Made by a program: the position numbers and the translations under genes | The notes under the pieces: model-generated | Databases searched by the model: none | Told to the model about the DNA's origin: nothing | Seen by the model: only the letters and a program-made list of their open reading frames with translations | Shown: piece by piece, positions 16,700 to 24,996 of the stretch | How positions within the stretch are numbered: the first letter of the stretch is position 1 | How the letters are laid out: every line of letters begins with the position of its first letter | Virus record (IMG/VR): IMGVR_UViG_3300043425_000164 | Span: 1-54,866 of that record | Direction: 5' to 3' (one strand) | DNA from: a virus | DNA length: 54,866 bases

Positions 16700-18699
16700 T
16701 ATTTACCTACCTTTGACTTTAGTTCTTCAACTTGGGCAGCCAAGTCTTTCATGCCTTCAACCAACAAACCGAGTAAGTTACCATAAGCAACCGATAAATC
16801 TCCGGTAGGAGCGACTACTACGGCTTCTGGTACGACTTTCTGTACATCTTGAGCACTTAAACCGGTACCGGCTAAGCCGGAGTCTTTCCATTTGTAGTTA
16901 ATACCACGGAGTTGCTTAATCTTAGCTAGGGCATCCGTAATAATTGTAATTTCGTCTTTTAGGCGTTCATCAGAAGTTGCCGAGAAAACTGTTGCACTAG
17001 CAGTTCCGGTTGAAGGATTATAAGTAAGCTTAGTGCTTGATGTATTTACAGCAGTTAATGTGCCGCTTGTTACATCATCAAACAGAATATAACGGGTTGC
17101 ATTAGTTGTGGTGTCATCTGTAATTGATGCACCAGTAACTGTGCTACTAATTGTTACTCCACCAGTACTAGCAGATACACTGATACCTGTTCCAGCAGTG
17201 ACAGAAGTTACACCAGCGTTATTAATAGTAATTGCGGCAGAACCGTTATAAGTTGTTCCAGCACTATAAGAAATACCTGTACCGGCTGTTAATGCATTAG
17301 CAACACTTCCTGCAGACCCTGTTGTGTTTTGATTTAAGGTTGGGACATCGGCTGCTTGGATAGCAGACATTACAACGTCCGTGCCATTACCACGTAGATA
17401 TTGACCTGAAGTAACTGCACCAGCCAAAGCGTCCATAGCATCTTGACGTGTTGTAGCCCCAGTTCCGCCGTTAGCAATAGCCACGGTGCCGGTTACGTTT
17501 GAGGCTGTGCCGGTAGTATTTTGATTAAGAGTTGGAATGTCTGCTGCGACAATAGCTCTAAATGTTGGTACCCCAGCTGACCCATTCGGAGCAGCCAAAA
17601 AGTTATTAGCCGTTTTACTTGCGTATGGGTTTTGTGTATCACCATATCCGGAAGCAAGGCTAATTGCAGGAGTTGCGCCACCGCTCGATGTCACAGGGCT
17701 TGTGCCAGTTACAGATGTAACACCAGTATTGGCAATAGTTACTGAACCTGCTCCATTAGTTACAGAGACGCCCGTTCCGGCAGTAATGCTTGCATTTTTC
17801 CATACACCAATTGGGCTTGTAGTGGCGTCATAAATTAATACATTACCGCTAATCGGGGTTGTAATTCGAACATCATGCAGTTCGTCTAATTCGTAGCCGT
17901 TGTCAATTTTTACGTAGATAGAACCTACGATATTATCTACCCGCTCGACCCAACCCAAAACTACTAGCTGTTGCGGAGCTTGGGGTTTGGTTGTAGTAAT
18001 CGCACCAGCAGTTGTGGGCGATAAATAAACAGTCGCACCGGCTACAAGGGCAGATGTATCTAACTTGTAAAGGGCGCCCGATACGATGATGAAGCCCTCT
18101 GCACCGTTAGCTATGGTTTCAGCAACCAATCCAATCGTGCCAAATGAAGTCGCTTCTACATCGGCTCTAGCCAATTTTACGGCTACTCGGTTACCTTGTG
18201 CGCCTGAAATATAAACTACTTGACCACGGGTAAGGGTTGTACCGCTATCATTAAACACCCGTGCCAACTCTTGCGTACCGACTTGCAAATTGACATTGCC
18301 GCCTTTAAGAGCAACGGTCGGCACTCCATCGCCATCATCCCAAGACATTGTGCCTACGGTTGTGGGTACGGTTGCAGGGGTAGTATCTAATCCAAGTGAA
18401 TTGGCGTTAATGATATTGCCATTATCGTCAAGAGTGACGGTAGAATTTTGAATTAATTTACCGGTCGTACCATCAAAACGGGTAATCGCGTTATCTGTAG
18501 ATGAAGTAGGGCCAGATACTACGGCTGGATTTACAGGGACACTTAGGTTTCTAGAATCTCCGGTACCAGTAATAGTAACCGAGGCATCTGTAGACGTAAG
18601 TGTCTCTATCTTAGCCGAGTTAAGATTTGTAAAGTTGGTATCGACCTCGTTATTAGTTAACGGCGATCCTTTACCAGCACGAGTAACAATGGTAGTCAA
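16699..18699 (-). CDS. Tail fibre/spike with S74 intramolecular chaperone
   Basis: A 666-residue protein. The N-terminal part (TNNEVDTNFTNLNSAKIETL) is the usual start of fibres attached through a beta domain. The middle has many Gly/Thr/Ser-rich beta repeats. The C-terminus carries a peptidase S74 chaperone domain: SDERLKDE near residues 576-583 with the presumed self-cleavage Ser576, and GLSAQDVQKVVPEAV. The S74 domain should fold the trimer and then be released. Main adhesion candidate. Confidence 0.85.
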   Translation of the reverse strand: MTTIVTRAGKGSPLTNNEVDTNFTNLNSAKIETLTSTDASVTITGTGDSRNLSVPVNPAVVSGPTSSTDNAITRFDGTTGKLIQNSTVTLDDNGNIINANSLGLDTTPATVPTTVGTMSWDDGDGVPTVALKGGNVNLQVGTQELARVFNDSGTTLTRGQVVYISGAQGNRVAVKLARADVEATSFGTIGLVAETIANGAEGFIIVSGALYKLDTSALVAGATVYLSPTTAGAITTTKPQAPQQLVVLGWVERVDNIVGSIYVKIDNGYELDELHDVRITTPISGNVLIYDATTSPIGVWKNASITAGTGVSVTNGAGSVTIANTGVTSVTGTSPVTSSGGATPAISLASGYGDTQNPYASKTANNFLAAPNGSAGVPTFRAIVAADIPTLNQNTTGTASNVTGTVAIANGGTGATTRQDAMDALAGAVTSGQYLRGNGTDVVMSAIQAADVPTLNQNTTGSAGSVANALTAGTGISYSAGTTYNGSAAITINNAGVTSVTAGTGISVSASTGGVTISSTVTGASITDDTTTNATRYILFDDVTSGTLTAVNTSSTKLTYNPSTGTASATVFSATSDERLKDEITIITDALAKIKQLRGINYKWKDSGLAGTGLSAQDVQKVVPEAVVVAPTGDLSVAYGNLLGLLVEGMKDLAAQVEELKSKVGK

Positions 18700-18725
18700 A
18701 ATCTACCCCTTTATCCGTTTGTTTC

Positions 18726-19169
18726 TTACGAAATTGTAACAGTCCAGGTGATGCTCATCGCATCATCAACACCTTTATTTACAACTGCAAATACTGTACG
18801 GCATAACATTGTTCCGGCTACGCCTGCGTTGAAAATACCTGCTTCAACAACAGCACCGGTACCTGTGCCTGCTGGGAAAGTAGCAGTATAAGTAACAACG
18901 TTAGTAGCAGCAGAAGCGCCAGCTAAAGCAACACGGCCTAGCTCAGAACCTAAAGCGGTATCGCCAGCTGCTGCTGGGGTGTTATTAGATCCGATAGCCA
19001 TGTGGCTCATAACGGCGGCAGAAGTGCCGACCATACGAGATGCGACAAAGTTCTTACCTACGGTAACAACTAGGTTTTTAAATTCACGTTCCTCTTTTAC
19101 CTTACCATCAGCACCGGTAACAACGACTCGCAAGGAGCCGGAGGCTTTTAAGTTTTCAGTTGCGTTCAT
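18726..19169 (-). CDS. Probable tail fibre or virion surface protein
   Basis: A 147-residue beta-rich protein. Motifs such as GKVKEEREFKNLVVTVG and MAIGSNNTPAAAGDTALG are typical of small phage tail proteins with a jelly-roll-like domain found near fibre genes. It ends in TITWTVTIS-like strands. Located between the spike and a repeat-containing tail protein. The exact position in the particle is unknown. Confidence 0.7.
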   Translation of the reverse strand: MNATENLKASGSLRVVVTGADGKVKEEREFKNLVVTVGKNFVASRMVGTSAAVMSHMAIGSNNTPAAAGDTALGSELGRVALAGASAATNVVTYTATFPAGTGTGAVVEAGIFNAGVAGTMLCRTVFAVVNKGVDDAMSITWTVTIS

Positions 19170-19178
19170 TACAGCTCC

Positions 19179-20039
19179 TTATGTAAATGTGCGGGATACG
19201 CCCACATAGTCTTCTAAAAAATAGGTTATATCGCAGTAGTCTTGCATGGACAAGATCCCACTACTAGATAATACCGCATTATCTGACTTATTTGATGCAA
19301 AATCAACCGCTTGTGCGTCAGAAGCCACAAGTAGCTCACTTACTAGCTTAATAAAGACGTACTCAATGTCCCCGTCCATATTGTCTAATAGGTTTAATCC
19401 TTCGGAAAATGCTTTATCTACAGACAAAACATCTGTATCGACAGAAGATAGTACTTCGCTTTTACTCAATTGAGGCAATACATCAACATCATCTGAGGCC
19501 GAGCTACTATCCGCGAACGTGCGTATAAATATAAGCGTAGTAGTAACAAAGTCGCTAAAAGTGGTAGTTTCAGATAAACTTTTTTCTATTGCGTAAGCCA
19601 CTGAATCGACAGGGGTATTTACTATATCGGCTAGTTCTTTTACAAAAGATAACTGTTTTACGTCGGCCGGAGTTAGACTCTCAAACAAACCTTTTAAAAG
19701 CTGATAAGCGTCTGTATCGCTAATACCTTGGGTGTCAGCAAGTAACTTTTGCAAAAAGAAATCAATATCTATATCGTCAGTCATAGTGACTGAATCAGTA
19801 CTTGCTTTTACAAAACCCCTAATTGCTGTGTCTTGGAATCCTGAATAAGTATCCGAAAGAGCTTTTGTAGTAGTTAAAGCTACCAAATCGGTGGGAGTTA
19901 CCACATCCACTGACAATACATCAGGGAAAGTTACGGCTGCACAAATATTTATGTCTAAATAACTAACTGTAAAAGTAGGTTGTAGATAAGAAACCTCAAC
20001 TTTTACTGCTTGGTCAGGATTAAGACAGGTAAAAGCCAT
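19179..20039 (-). CDS. Acidic repeat-containing tail protein
   Basis: A 286-residue acidic protein built of degenerate repeats of about 35-45 residues, each with Leu-Ser/Ala-Glu/Asp plus aromatic elements (for example KALSDTYSGFQD, KSLSETTTFSDFVTT, KAFSEGLNLLDNMDGD). Such Ser/Asp-rich repeats are seen in fibre proteins of aquatic phages. The start overlaps the upstream stop by one base. Probably part of the tail fibre or its attachment; unproven. Confidence 0.65.
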   Translation of the reverse strand: MAFTCLNPDQAVKVEVSYLQPTFTVSYLDINICAAVTFPDVLSVDVVTPTDLVALTTTKALSDTYSGFQDTAIRGFVKASTDSVTMTDDIDIDFFLQKLLADTQGISDTDAYQLLKGLFESLTPADVKQLSFVKELADIVNTPVDSVAYAIEKSLSETTTFSDFVTTTLIFIRTFADSSSASDDVDVLPQLSKSEVLSSVDTDVLSVDKAFSEGLNLLDNMDGDIEYVFIKLVSELLVASDAQAVDFASNKSDNAVLSSSGILSMQDYCDITYFLEDYVGVSRTFT

Positions 20040-20365
20040 TAGAAATCAGCGCGTAAGGTAAAGTTAAGAAGGTCAAAGGCAGTCAAAATCTGACCATTGA
20101 AGCTAATCTCGATCTCACCCTGATACTGTCCGGCCGGCACATCTAATGTAGTACCAGGAAAGCCGAACCGAACAACTCCATTGGCTGGATCTACTTTTGA
20201 ACAAGCGAGCGTAGATAAAACTGTAGTACCGCCTAAAGCACGGAATTTAACAACTACCGTAGTTGTAGCTGCGGAAAGGTCGATAGGGTCGCCAGTATTA
20301 CGGTCGGTAAGAGTTAAAGTTACCTCTGGTAGATTGTCGTTTTGTACAATTTTTATAGTGCTCAT
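20039..20365 (-). CDS. BppU N-terminal-like tail/baseplate domain protein
   Basis: A 108-residue single-domain beta protein: VTLTLTDRNTGDPIDLSAAT, then VVKFRALGG and PAGQYQGEIEISF. This matches the Ig-like N-terminal fold of BppU-type phage proteins that hold fibres. I chose ATG at 20365, which overlaps the preceding stop as ATGA and has GAGGTGG upstream; the GTG two codons earlier is less likely. Confidence 0.7.
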   Translation of the reverse strand: MSTIKIVQNDNLPEVTLTLTDRNTGDPIDLSAATTTVVVKFRALGGTTVLSTLACSKVDPANGVVRFGFPGTTLDVPAGQYQGEIEISFNGQILTAFDLLNFTLRADF

Positions 20366-21024
20366 GCCCACCTCTGGAATTCAGTTCTTGTTGAGCCACG
20401 GGTTAATCCTTTGTTCATTTGGATTCTAGCTCTATTGATATGGTAGTTAAACATCTTAGCAGCCTCAATAGCCCCTGCTTTATCAGTGTAATCCTGCCTT
20501 GGCTGGGCCAATAAACGGGCTCTAGCACCCCAAGCAATTGCTTCGGCCCATTGTTCATAAATCTCAGAATCAACCTCTGTAGAGTCTTGGGTTGGGGCTA
20601 AAGCAGTTCTTACATATAATGAAGCGGGCTGAGTTACATAAGGAATAGGCACCAAAGTAACTTCTGGTTTGATGATTCTGGTGATGTATTGAGGCGATCC
20701 TTGCAGCTGATCCCACGCGCCCATACGATAAATGTCAGCTAACTCGTCAGGGCTCTTAGGAATAAGAAGCAAAGTATTAAAGTATGCCTGTACAGGCCCC
20801 ACAAACTTAGTATCTGCTGGGGTAGGAATTACGTATTGAGACTGCCCATTAACTACACCGATTGCTGGGGCTTCATACTGCCAAATATAGGTTCTTTCGC
20901 AGAACTCAATACAAGCCTGTTTGATAGCGTCAATAGCAATAAATTCAGATGCATCAGGTACATACTGCAGTACTCGAGGCAAAAACTGATCGTAAGAAAC
21001 GGAGAAACCGTATGCCTGGGTCAT
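20362..21024 (-). CDS. Head-tail/tail adaptor protein
   Basis: A 220-residue protein with GFSVSYDQFLPRVLQYVPDA at the start, a beta-rich middle and C-terminal helices (WAEAIAWGARARLL). Size, style and place directly after the 228-residue adaptor-like gene fit a second ring component of a podovirus tail. The exact ring position cannot be determined by eye. Stop and start codons overlap on both sides. Confidence 0.7.
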   Translation of the reverse strand: MTQAYGFSVSYDQFLPRVLQYVPDASEFIAIDAIKQACIEFCERTYIWQYEAPAIGVVNGQSQYVIPTPADTKFVGPVQAYFNTLLLIPKSPDELADIYRMGAWDQLQGSPQYITRIIKPEVTLVPIPYVTQPASLYVRTALAPTQDSTEVDSEIYEQWAEAIAWGARARLLAQPRQDYTDKAGAIEAAKMFNYHINRARIQMNKGLTRGSTRTEFQRWA

Positions 21025-21707
21025 GACTCAGATCCTGGTTTATTGGGGTCTTTCGGAGTGAAGTTTTGATTCGGGCTATTAGCCAGCTCAGAAGCCTGCT
21101 TAATTTGCATAGCAGCCATAAATGTCTGCAGATAACCGGATGCAAGCTGCAATCCTGGAGCGTATTCTGCGTCTTTACTACAAGCTCTATAGAGTATGTA
21201 GTCTAATAACGCCGGTTCAAAAGTATCACTAATAGAAATAGCCGTGCTTTCCGAAGTAATCATCGGTGGCACTGGGGAATAATTAAGTTGTACATAACCC
21301 TGCCCGTTATTGGGGGGATATACATAAAAAACAGTTTGATCTTGTTGATCAAAAACGTAATGCTTTGGAACTGCAGATTTTGTGTCTGCATGCCAATTAG
21401 GGTTAAAAGAATCAATAAGTTCTCTAGAAGTTACACGAATTGCACGTCCTGGTTTTGTACCATCCGTGCCCATATATCGAATAAGCTCTAATAAAGTCCA
21501 CCCGTCTGACGGGATGCTTTGTCTAGTACCTGCAACTAGCTGAACTACGCTAACCTTATTGGTTGCGCTAGGAGACATAACAACAATCTGCTTTTGTCCT
21601 TGATTAAGCCAGTCTAGCAACTCAGCCCGAGTCCAACGGGTATTCCCGATGTCAGTTAGCTGAATCGCTGCTTTATTAATTATGGATTGTGCAGTTATTG
21701 TTCCCAT
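21021..21707 (-). CDS. Head-tail adaptor protein (DUF6682-like)
   Basis: A 228-residue protein starting ITAQSIINKAAIQLTDIG, then TRAELLDWLNQGQKQIV, and a Pro/Tyr-rich middle (VFYVYPP, VQLNYSPVPP). This layout matches adaptor proteins encoded downstream of the capsid gene in many podoviruses (uncharacterised family recalled as DUF6682). It would link portal to tail nozzle. Followed with overlap by the second adaptor. Confidence 0.75.
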   Translation of the reverse strand: MGTITAQSIINKAAIQLTDIGNTRWTRAELLDWLNQGQKQIVVMSPSATNKVSVVQLVAGTRQSIPSDGWTLLELIRYMGTDGTKPGRAIRVTSRELIDSFNPNWHADTKSAVPKHYVFDQQDQTVFYVYPPNNGQGYVQLNYSPVPPMITSESTAISISDTFEPALLDYILYRACSKDAEYAPGLQLASGYLQTFMAAMQIKQASELANSPNQNFTPKDPNKPGSES

Positions 21708-21725
21708 ATCCCAATTATATTAGAA

Positions 21726-21741
21726 AGGGGCCGAAGCCCCT
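21726..21741 (-). terminator. Hairpin terminator with UUCG loop
   Basis: Read leftward: AGGGGC, loop TTCG, GCCCCT, then TTTCT. The six-pair GC-rich stem with a stable tetraloop lies 8 bases after the decoration gene stop and before the adaptor gene, so it may partly terminate the high-level capsid transcript. Confidence 0.65.
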
Positions 21742-21748
21742 CGGTTTA

Positions 21749-22267
21749 TTACGATGCAGTAACAGTTACTGTAGACGGAGAGCTATTAACAGTACCATCA
21801 TTTACTACTAGGCTAGCAACATATGTACCGGCCAAATCAGCAGTAAAGGTTGGGCTAACAGTCGTAGCACCAGTCAAGGTAGCTGTACTTAAAGCAGGCT
21901 TAGAAGTTAAAGTCCAAGCGTAAGTAAGCGGATTACCGTTTGAGTCAGTGCTTCCAGCGCCTGTCAAAGTGACTAAATCACCTGCGGTTACAGATTGGTT
22001 CGGACCAGCGTTAGCAACTGGAGCAGTATTAACTGCCAAAGCTGCAACAATTGCCGGAACTTGCGTACCAAACCACAAACCATCAACTACTAATTGGTTT
22101 GAAGTAATACTACCTGCGTTCAAAGCTGCAATATCTGTAGCTTGAGTAGAAGAAAAACCAGCCACTACTAAATCTACAGTAGTAGCAGTGCTTACGTTAA
22201 GTCCAACTACAGCTTCCGCTTGTGGGATGGAAAATCCGCTAGCAACTAAATCATCAATAACAGCCAT
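21749..22267 (-). CDS. Capsid decoration candidate with PKD/Ig domain
   Basis: A 172-residue protein with two parts. Residues 1-75 contain three related helical repeats (LVASGFSIPQAEAVVGL, LVVAGFSSTQATDIAAL, LVVDGLWFGTQVPAIVAAL). Residues about 80-172 form a PKD/Ig-like domain (NAGPNQSVTAGDLVTLTG, then NPLTYAWTLTSKP). Position right after the capsid gene suggests a head decoration protein. I chose ATG at 22267 with AAGGAG upstream; the longer frame lacks a good ribosome site. Confidence 0.75.
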   Translation of the reverse strand: MAVIDDLVASGFSIPQAEAVVGLNVSTATTVDLVVAGFSSTQATDIAALNAGSITSNQLVVDGLWFGTQVPAIVAALAVNTAPVANAGPNQSVTAGDLVTLTGAGSTDSNGNPLTYAWTLTSKPALSTATLTGATTVSPTFTADLAGTYVASLVVNDGTVNSSPSTVTVTAS

Positions 22268-22292
22268 TTGATACTCCTTAAAATCAAAGTGG

Positions 22293-22312
22293 GGGTGGGG
22301 ACATCCCCACCC
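22293..22312 (-). terminator. GC hairpin between capsid and decoration genes
   Basis: Read leftward: GGGTGGGG, loop ATGT, CCCCACCC, followed by CCACTTTGATTTT. The stem has eight perfect pairs. It could be a leaky terminator, or an mRNA-stabilising hairpin at the capsid 3' end, which would raise capsid relative to downstream genes. Confidence 0.6.
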
Positions 22313-22327
22313 ACCTATCATCAGCTA

Positions 22328-23332
22328 TTAACCTGCTGCTTGCAAGAGTGCCAAACCATCGGCTTGAACAACTTTGTAGCCGTAGACATTTAAGCCACGG
22401 ATCAAAGTGCCGAAGTCGTTGGGGTTCTGTAAGCTCTCAACCTTAGCGATCTGAGATGCAAAGGTGATTGCAGACTTGTGACCAGCCATGATTGCGTGAC
22501 GCTTCAACGCGCCAACTTGTGCACCGCCGCTATAGTTCTGACCAGCAGCCGCACGTGGGAGCAAGTTAGAAACATAAACAGTGAAACGATCAATCATACC
22601 GATCTTACCGTTACGGAGGATCGAAGATGGGTCACCCATGAACTGAGCTTGAGCCAAGTTAGACTGCATGAGGATCTGACGCTCTGTTGGGCTGATAACT
22701 AACCAACGGTCGGTCTCAGGAACGTTTGCCTCGTCCAAAACGCTCGACAAAGCGGTGATGCTCTGAAGAATGTTAAGAGCTGACAAAGTTACAGGAGCAG
22801 CGTCAGTACCTAGGTTGAAAGATGCAGAGATCTTACCAGCGGTTGCACCTTGGTTATAAGCAGCGCCTTGATTGAAGGTGCCAGCTAATACGTCGGTATC
22901 AACAGCGATCTTCATCTGCATAGCAGCGTCGTTGGTGAATACATCCATCAATTTTGGCTTAGCTTGCAACTCGAGAACGTTGTTAACGTTAACACCGAAA
23001 TACTTACCTTTGTTGATTGTCAAGGTAATGGTGCTTGGAGCTGGAATCTCATAAGCAAGATTCTGACCAATGCTGTAGTTGTTGATGGTGATCGTTGGGA
23101 TGGTGTTGATAATTACTGAGTCACCCATACCAGTGATGTCGCCTTGCCAATCGGTGTTAGCAATTTCACCAAAAACGGTAGCGGCATAGAATTTCTGTGC
23201 CAATTTGCCCGACCAGAGGGTGGGGATGAAAGTACCAGAATAAGCGGTACCTGCGTAAGCGGTAGCGCCGTTTGGTGCGTTAAAACCACCCGCATTAATG
23301 GGGTAGGCTGCTGCTGGGGTTACTGTAGACAT
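22328..23332 (-). CDS. Major capsid protein
   Basis: A 334-residue protein. Its place right after the scaffold gene, its length, and sequence style (FIPTLWSGKLAQKFYAATVF; YEIPAPSTITLTINKGKYF; a TDRWLVISPTERQILMQ stretch) fit a podovirus major coat protein with the HK97-type fold. It would form the procapsid on the scaffold and expand on packaging. A GC hairpin follows its stop. Confidence 0.85.
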   Translation of the reverse strand: MSTVTPAAAYPINAGGFNAPNGATAYAGTAYSGTFIPTLWSGKLAQKFYAATVFGEIANTDWQGDITGMGDSVIINTIPTITINNYSIGQNLAYEIPAPSTITLTINKGKYFGVNVNNVLELQAKPKLMDVFTNDAAMQMKIAVDTDVLAGTFNQGAAYNQGATAGKISASFNLGTDAAPVTLSALNILQSITALSSVLDEANVPETDRWLVISPTERQILMQSNLAQAQFMGDPSSILRNGKIGMIDRFTVYVSNLLPRAAAGQNYSGGAQVGALKRHAIMAGHKSAITFASQIAKVESLQNPNDFGTLIRGLNVYGYKVVQADGLALLQAAG

Positions 23333-23388
23333 TTAAATTTCCTTTCTAGTGTCTATTTAAATTCCGCTTTCACCCCAGGGTTTACTTC

Positions 23389-24393
23389 TTATCGAATTCG
23401 CCCCTCGGCGATTGCGGTGTGAATTTGTTTTTCCATATCTGCCGCTTCCTGTTCATCGTAGAAGCCTCTACGCCAATCTGAGTAAAACTGTTCAATATCC
23501 TTATTAGTGAATATTCTGTCGTTTACTCCATCAGCAGGCGTCGTCGTCGAACGAGTACGGGTCGGCGCAACTTGACGTTGAAGCTCTTGTTTTGCCTTAC
23601 TTGGAGCAGGAGTCTGCGGTAATGTTTGCTTATAAGCCTTAAAGATATTAGCCACGCGGATAACATCTAGAGCCTCATAAGCATTCGATAACGCAGCTTG
23701 GCGCGGTACTCCGTACACTGGATCTACTTGCTGGAGCCACCCCAAGAAACCTTGATCAACGTTCAAAGTCTCCCAGTCTGGAACCTGCTGTCCTAGACCC
23801 ATCAAGAATCTGTCTTTATCAGACATAACCTGACGTTCGGTTACATTACCAAGTTGTCCTTTTAGCTCTTTAATCTCGCTAATTAATTCGCTTTCTTTAG
23901 CACGTAGGTTCGCTACTTTTGCTTCAGTCGCACGCTCAATTAGGTCAATCAAGTCAGGGCCAAATGCTTCTCTATCTTGTTCAGTGATCAAAGACTCCAC
24001 TGTCTGAGCTGGCGCTTGTTGTACTGTCTTTGCCGCAGCTTCAGCAGCTGCTTTATCAGCAACTAACTGTTGAACTTGCGCTTTCATCTCGCGCAAATCG
24101 CTGTACAAACGTGGTACTTCAGCGTCGTACATTCCTTTAAGAGTATGGTACTTTTGGGCCCATGTTTCTTCAGGAACTTCAGATTGTCTAGTCTCTTTTG
24201 AAACAGTATTGTCAGGCGGCGGATCGTTTGCTGGCGGATCTTTAGGCGCGTCTTGTAAGACTTGCTTCAAATCTGGTTGTTCATTTGGCGGGTCAGTCTC
24301 CGGAGGGTTTCCTTCGGTCTTATCTCCGTTTATGTCAGCCACAATACGGTCTGCTTCTTCAATTTGTTGTTGAACTGCCTTTGGCAATGCCAT
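23389..24393 (-). CDS. Scaffold protein
   Basis: A 334-residue, highly charged protein. The N-terminal region is Pro/Asp-rich and disordered, the middle has long coiled-coil-like helices (LREMKAQVQQLVADKAAAEA; LRAKESELISEIKELKGQL), and the C-terminus is basic and helical. This composition, directly upstream of the major capsid gene, is typical of phage scaffolds that guide procapsid assembly and leave before DNA entry. Confidence 0.8.
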   Translation of the reverse strand: MALPKAVQQQIEEADRIVADINGDKTEGNPPETDPPNEQPDLKQVLQDAPKDPPANDPPPDNTVSKETRQSEVPEETWAQKYHTLKGMYDAEVPRLYSDLREMKAQVQQLVADKAAAEAAAKTVQQAPAQTVESLITEQDREAFGPDLIDLIERATEAKVANLRAKESELISEIKELKGQLGNVTERQVMSDKDRFLMGLGQQVPDWETLNVDQGFLGWLQQVDPVYGVPRQAALSNAYEALDVIRVANIFKAYKQTLPQTPAPSKAKQELQRQVAPTRTRSTTTPADGVNDRIFTNKDIEQFYSDWRRGFYDEQEAADMEKQIHTAIAEGRIR

Positions 24394-24435
24394 TTCAATC
24401 TCCTTTAGCTCCGACTCTCGCGTACGCTCCGCCTA

Positions 24436-24466
24436 AACGGTCTGCGCAAACTCGATAACGGTCTGC
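24436..24466. repeat. Two 10-bp direct repeats in the scaffold leader
   Basis: AACGGTCTGC occurs at 24436-24445 and 24457-24466, 21 bases apart start to start, in the 89-base gap before the scaffold gene. The spacing is two helical turns, so a protein could bind both on one face. No other signal was found in the gap. Confidence 0.6.
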
Positions 24467-24482
24467 TACTACGGTTGTAAAA

Positions 24483-24725
24483 CTAACCTTTACGGTTAGC
24501 GGTCAATTTGGTGATCAACTCATTAGAGTTTTTGACATGGGCGAGTAAGTCCGCCAATATCCCGGCTTCACCTTGTAGCCGATAAATATGTTCTTGTTGT
24601 ATGGCTCCTGCTAATTGCTCGAGGGTTCCGTTTCGGCTCTCCCTTAACCAGTCAACTAGCGGCCTAAATTCTTCTGCCTGTAACCGTTGAAAACAACGAG
24701 CTACACGCTCATCAAGTCTTTGCAT
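24483..24725 (-). CDS. Small helical protein between portal and scaffold
   Basis: An 80-residue helical protein (CFQRLQAEEFRPLVDWLRES; then AIQQEHIYRLQGEAGILADL). Its starting ATG lies 4 bases after the upstream stop. Similar short helical proteins lie between portal and scaffold in other podoviruses, but I can give no function. Confidence 0.7.
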   Translation of the reverse strand: MQRLDERVARCFQRLQAEEFRPLVDWLRESRNGTLEQLAGAIQQEHIYRLQGEAGILADLLAHVKNSNELITKLTANRKG

Positions 24726-24728
24726 TAC

Positions 24729-24920
24729 TTACTTGCAGAGACCTTCAGTTTTTGCGGATTCTTGAGCGTACTCTTTACCGCCGCGCATGCCGAGAGCGTC
24801 GTTGTTACCGTCAGCGCCACCAGCGCCTTGAGTAGCAGCACCTTTGCTCATGCCATCGGTCTTTGCAGACTCTTGTGCATATTCAGCACCACGCTTTTCC
24901 ATTGGGGAAATAGCTTTCAT
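24729..24920 (-). CDS. Small protein with duplicated EYAQESAKT segment
   Basis: A 63-residue hydrophilic protein. EYAQESAKTDGM near residues 13-24 recurs as EYAQESAKTEGL near 51-62, separated by a Gly/Ala-rich linker, so it is an internal duplication. An AAGGAG ribosome site precedes the ATG, and a promoter and a 16-base palindrome lie upstream. Function unknown; the repeat could bind two copies of a partner. Confidence 0.7.
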   Translation of the reverse strand: MKAISPMEKRGAEYAQESAKTDGMSKGAATQGAGGADGNNDALGMRGGKEYAQESAKTEGLCK

Positions 24921-24938
24921 AAAAACTCCTTTTTGTCA

Positions 24939-24954
24939 TCAGACAACTGTCTGA
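24939..24954. promoter_or_regulatory. Palindrome at the start of the scaffold-capsid transcript
   Basis: TCAGACA-AC-TGTCTGA is a perfect 7+7 inverted repeat with a 2-base centre. It lies directly downstream of the -10 box of the leftward promoter, overlapping or following the likely start of transcription. It could be an operator, or form a short 5' hairpin protecting the mRNA. Confidence 0.5.
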
Positions 24955-24963
24955 TTTAGTTAC

Positions 24964-24992
24964 TATTTACAACGTATATACAAACTTGTCAA
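24964..24992 (-). promoter_or_regulatory. Sigma-70-like promoter before scaffold-capsid genes
   Basis: On the minus strand: -35 TTGACA (24987-24992, full consensus), 17-base spacer, weak -10 TAAATA (24964-24969). The spacer contains TGTATATAC, similar to the promoter at 29853-29881. It lies in the 76-base gap after the portal gene and would drive the capsid block. Confidence 0.55.
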
Positions 24993-24996
24993 GCCT

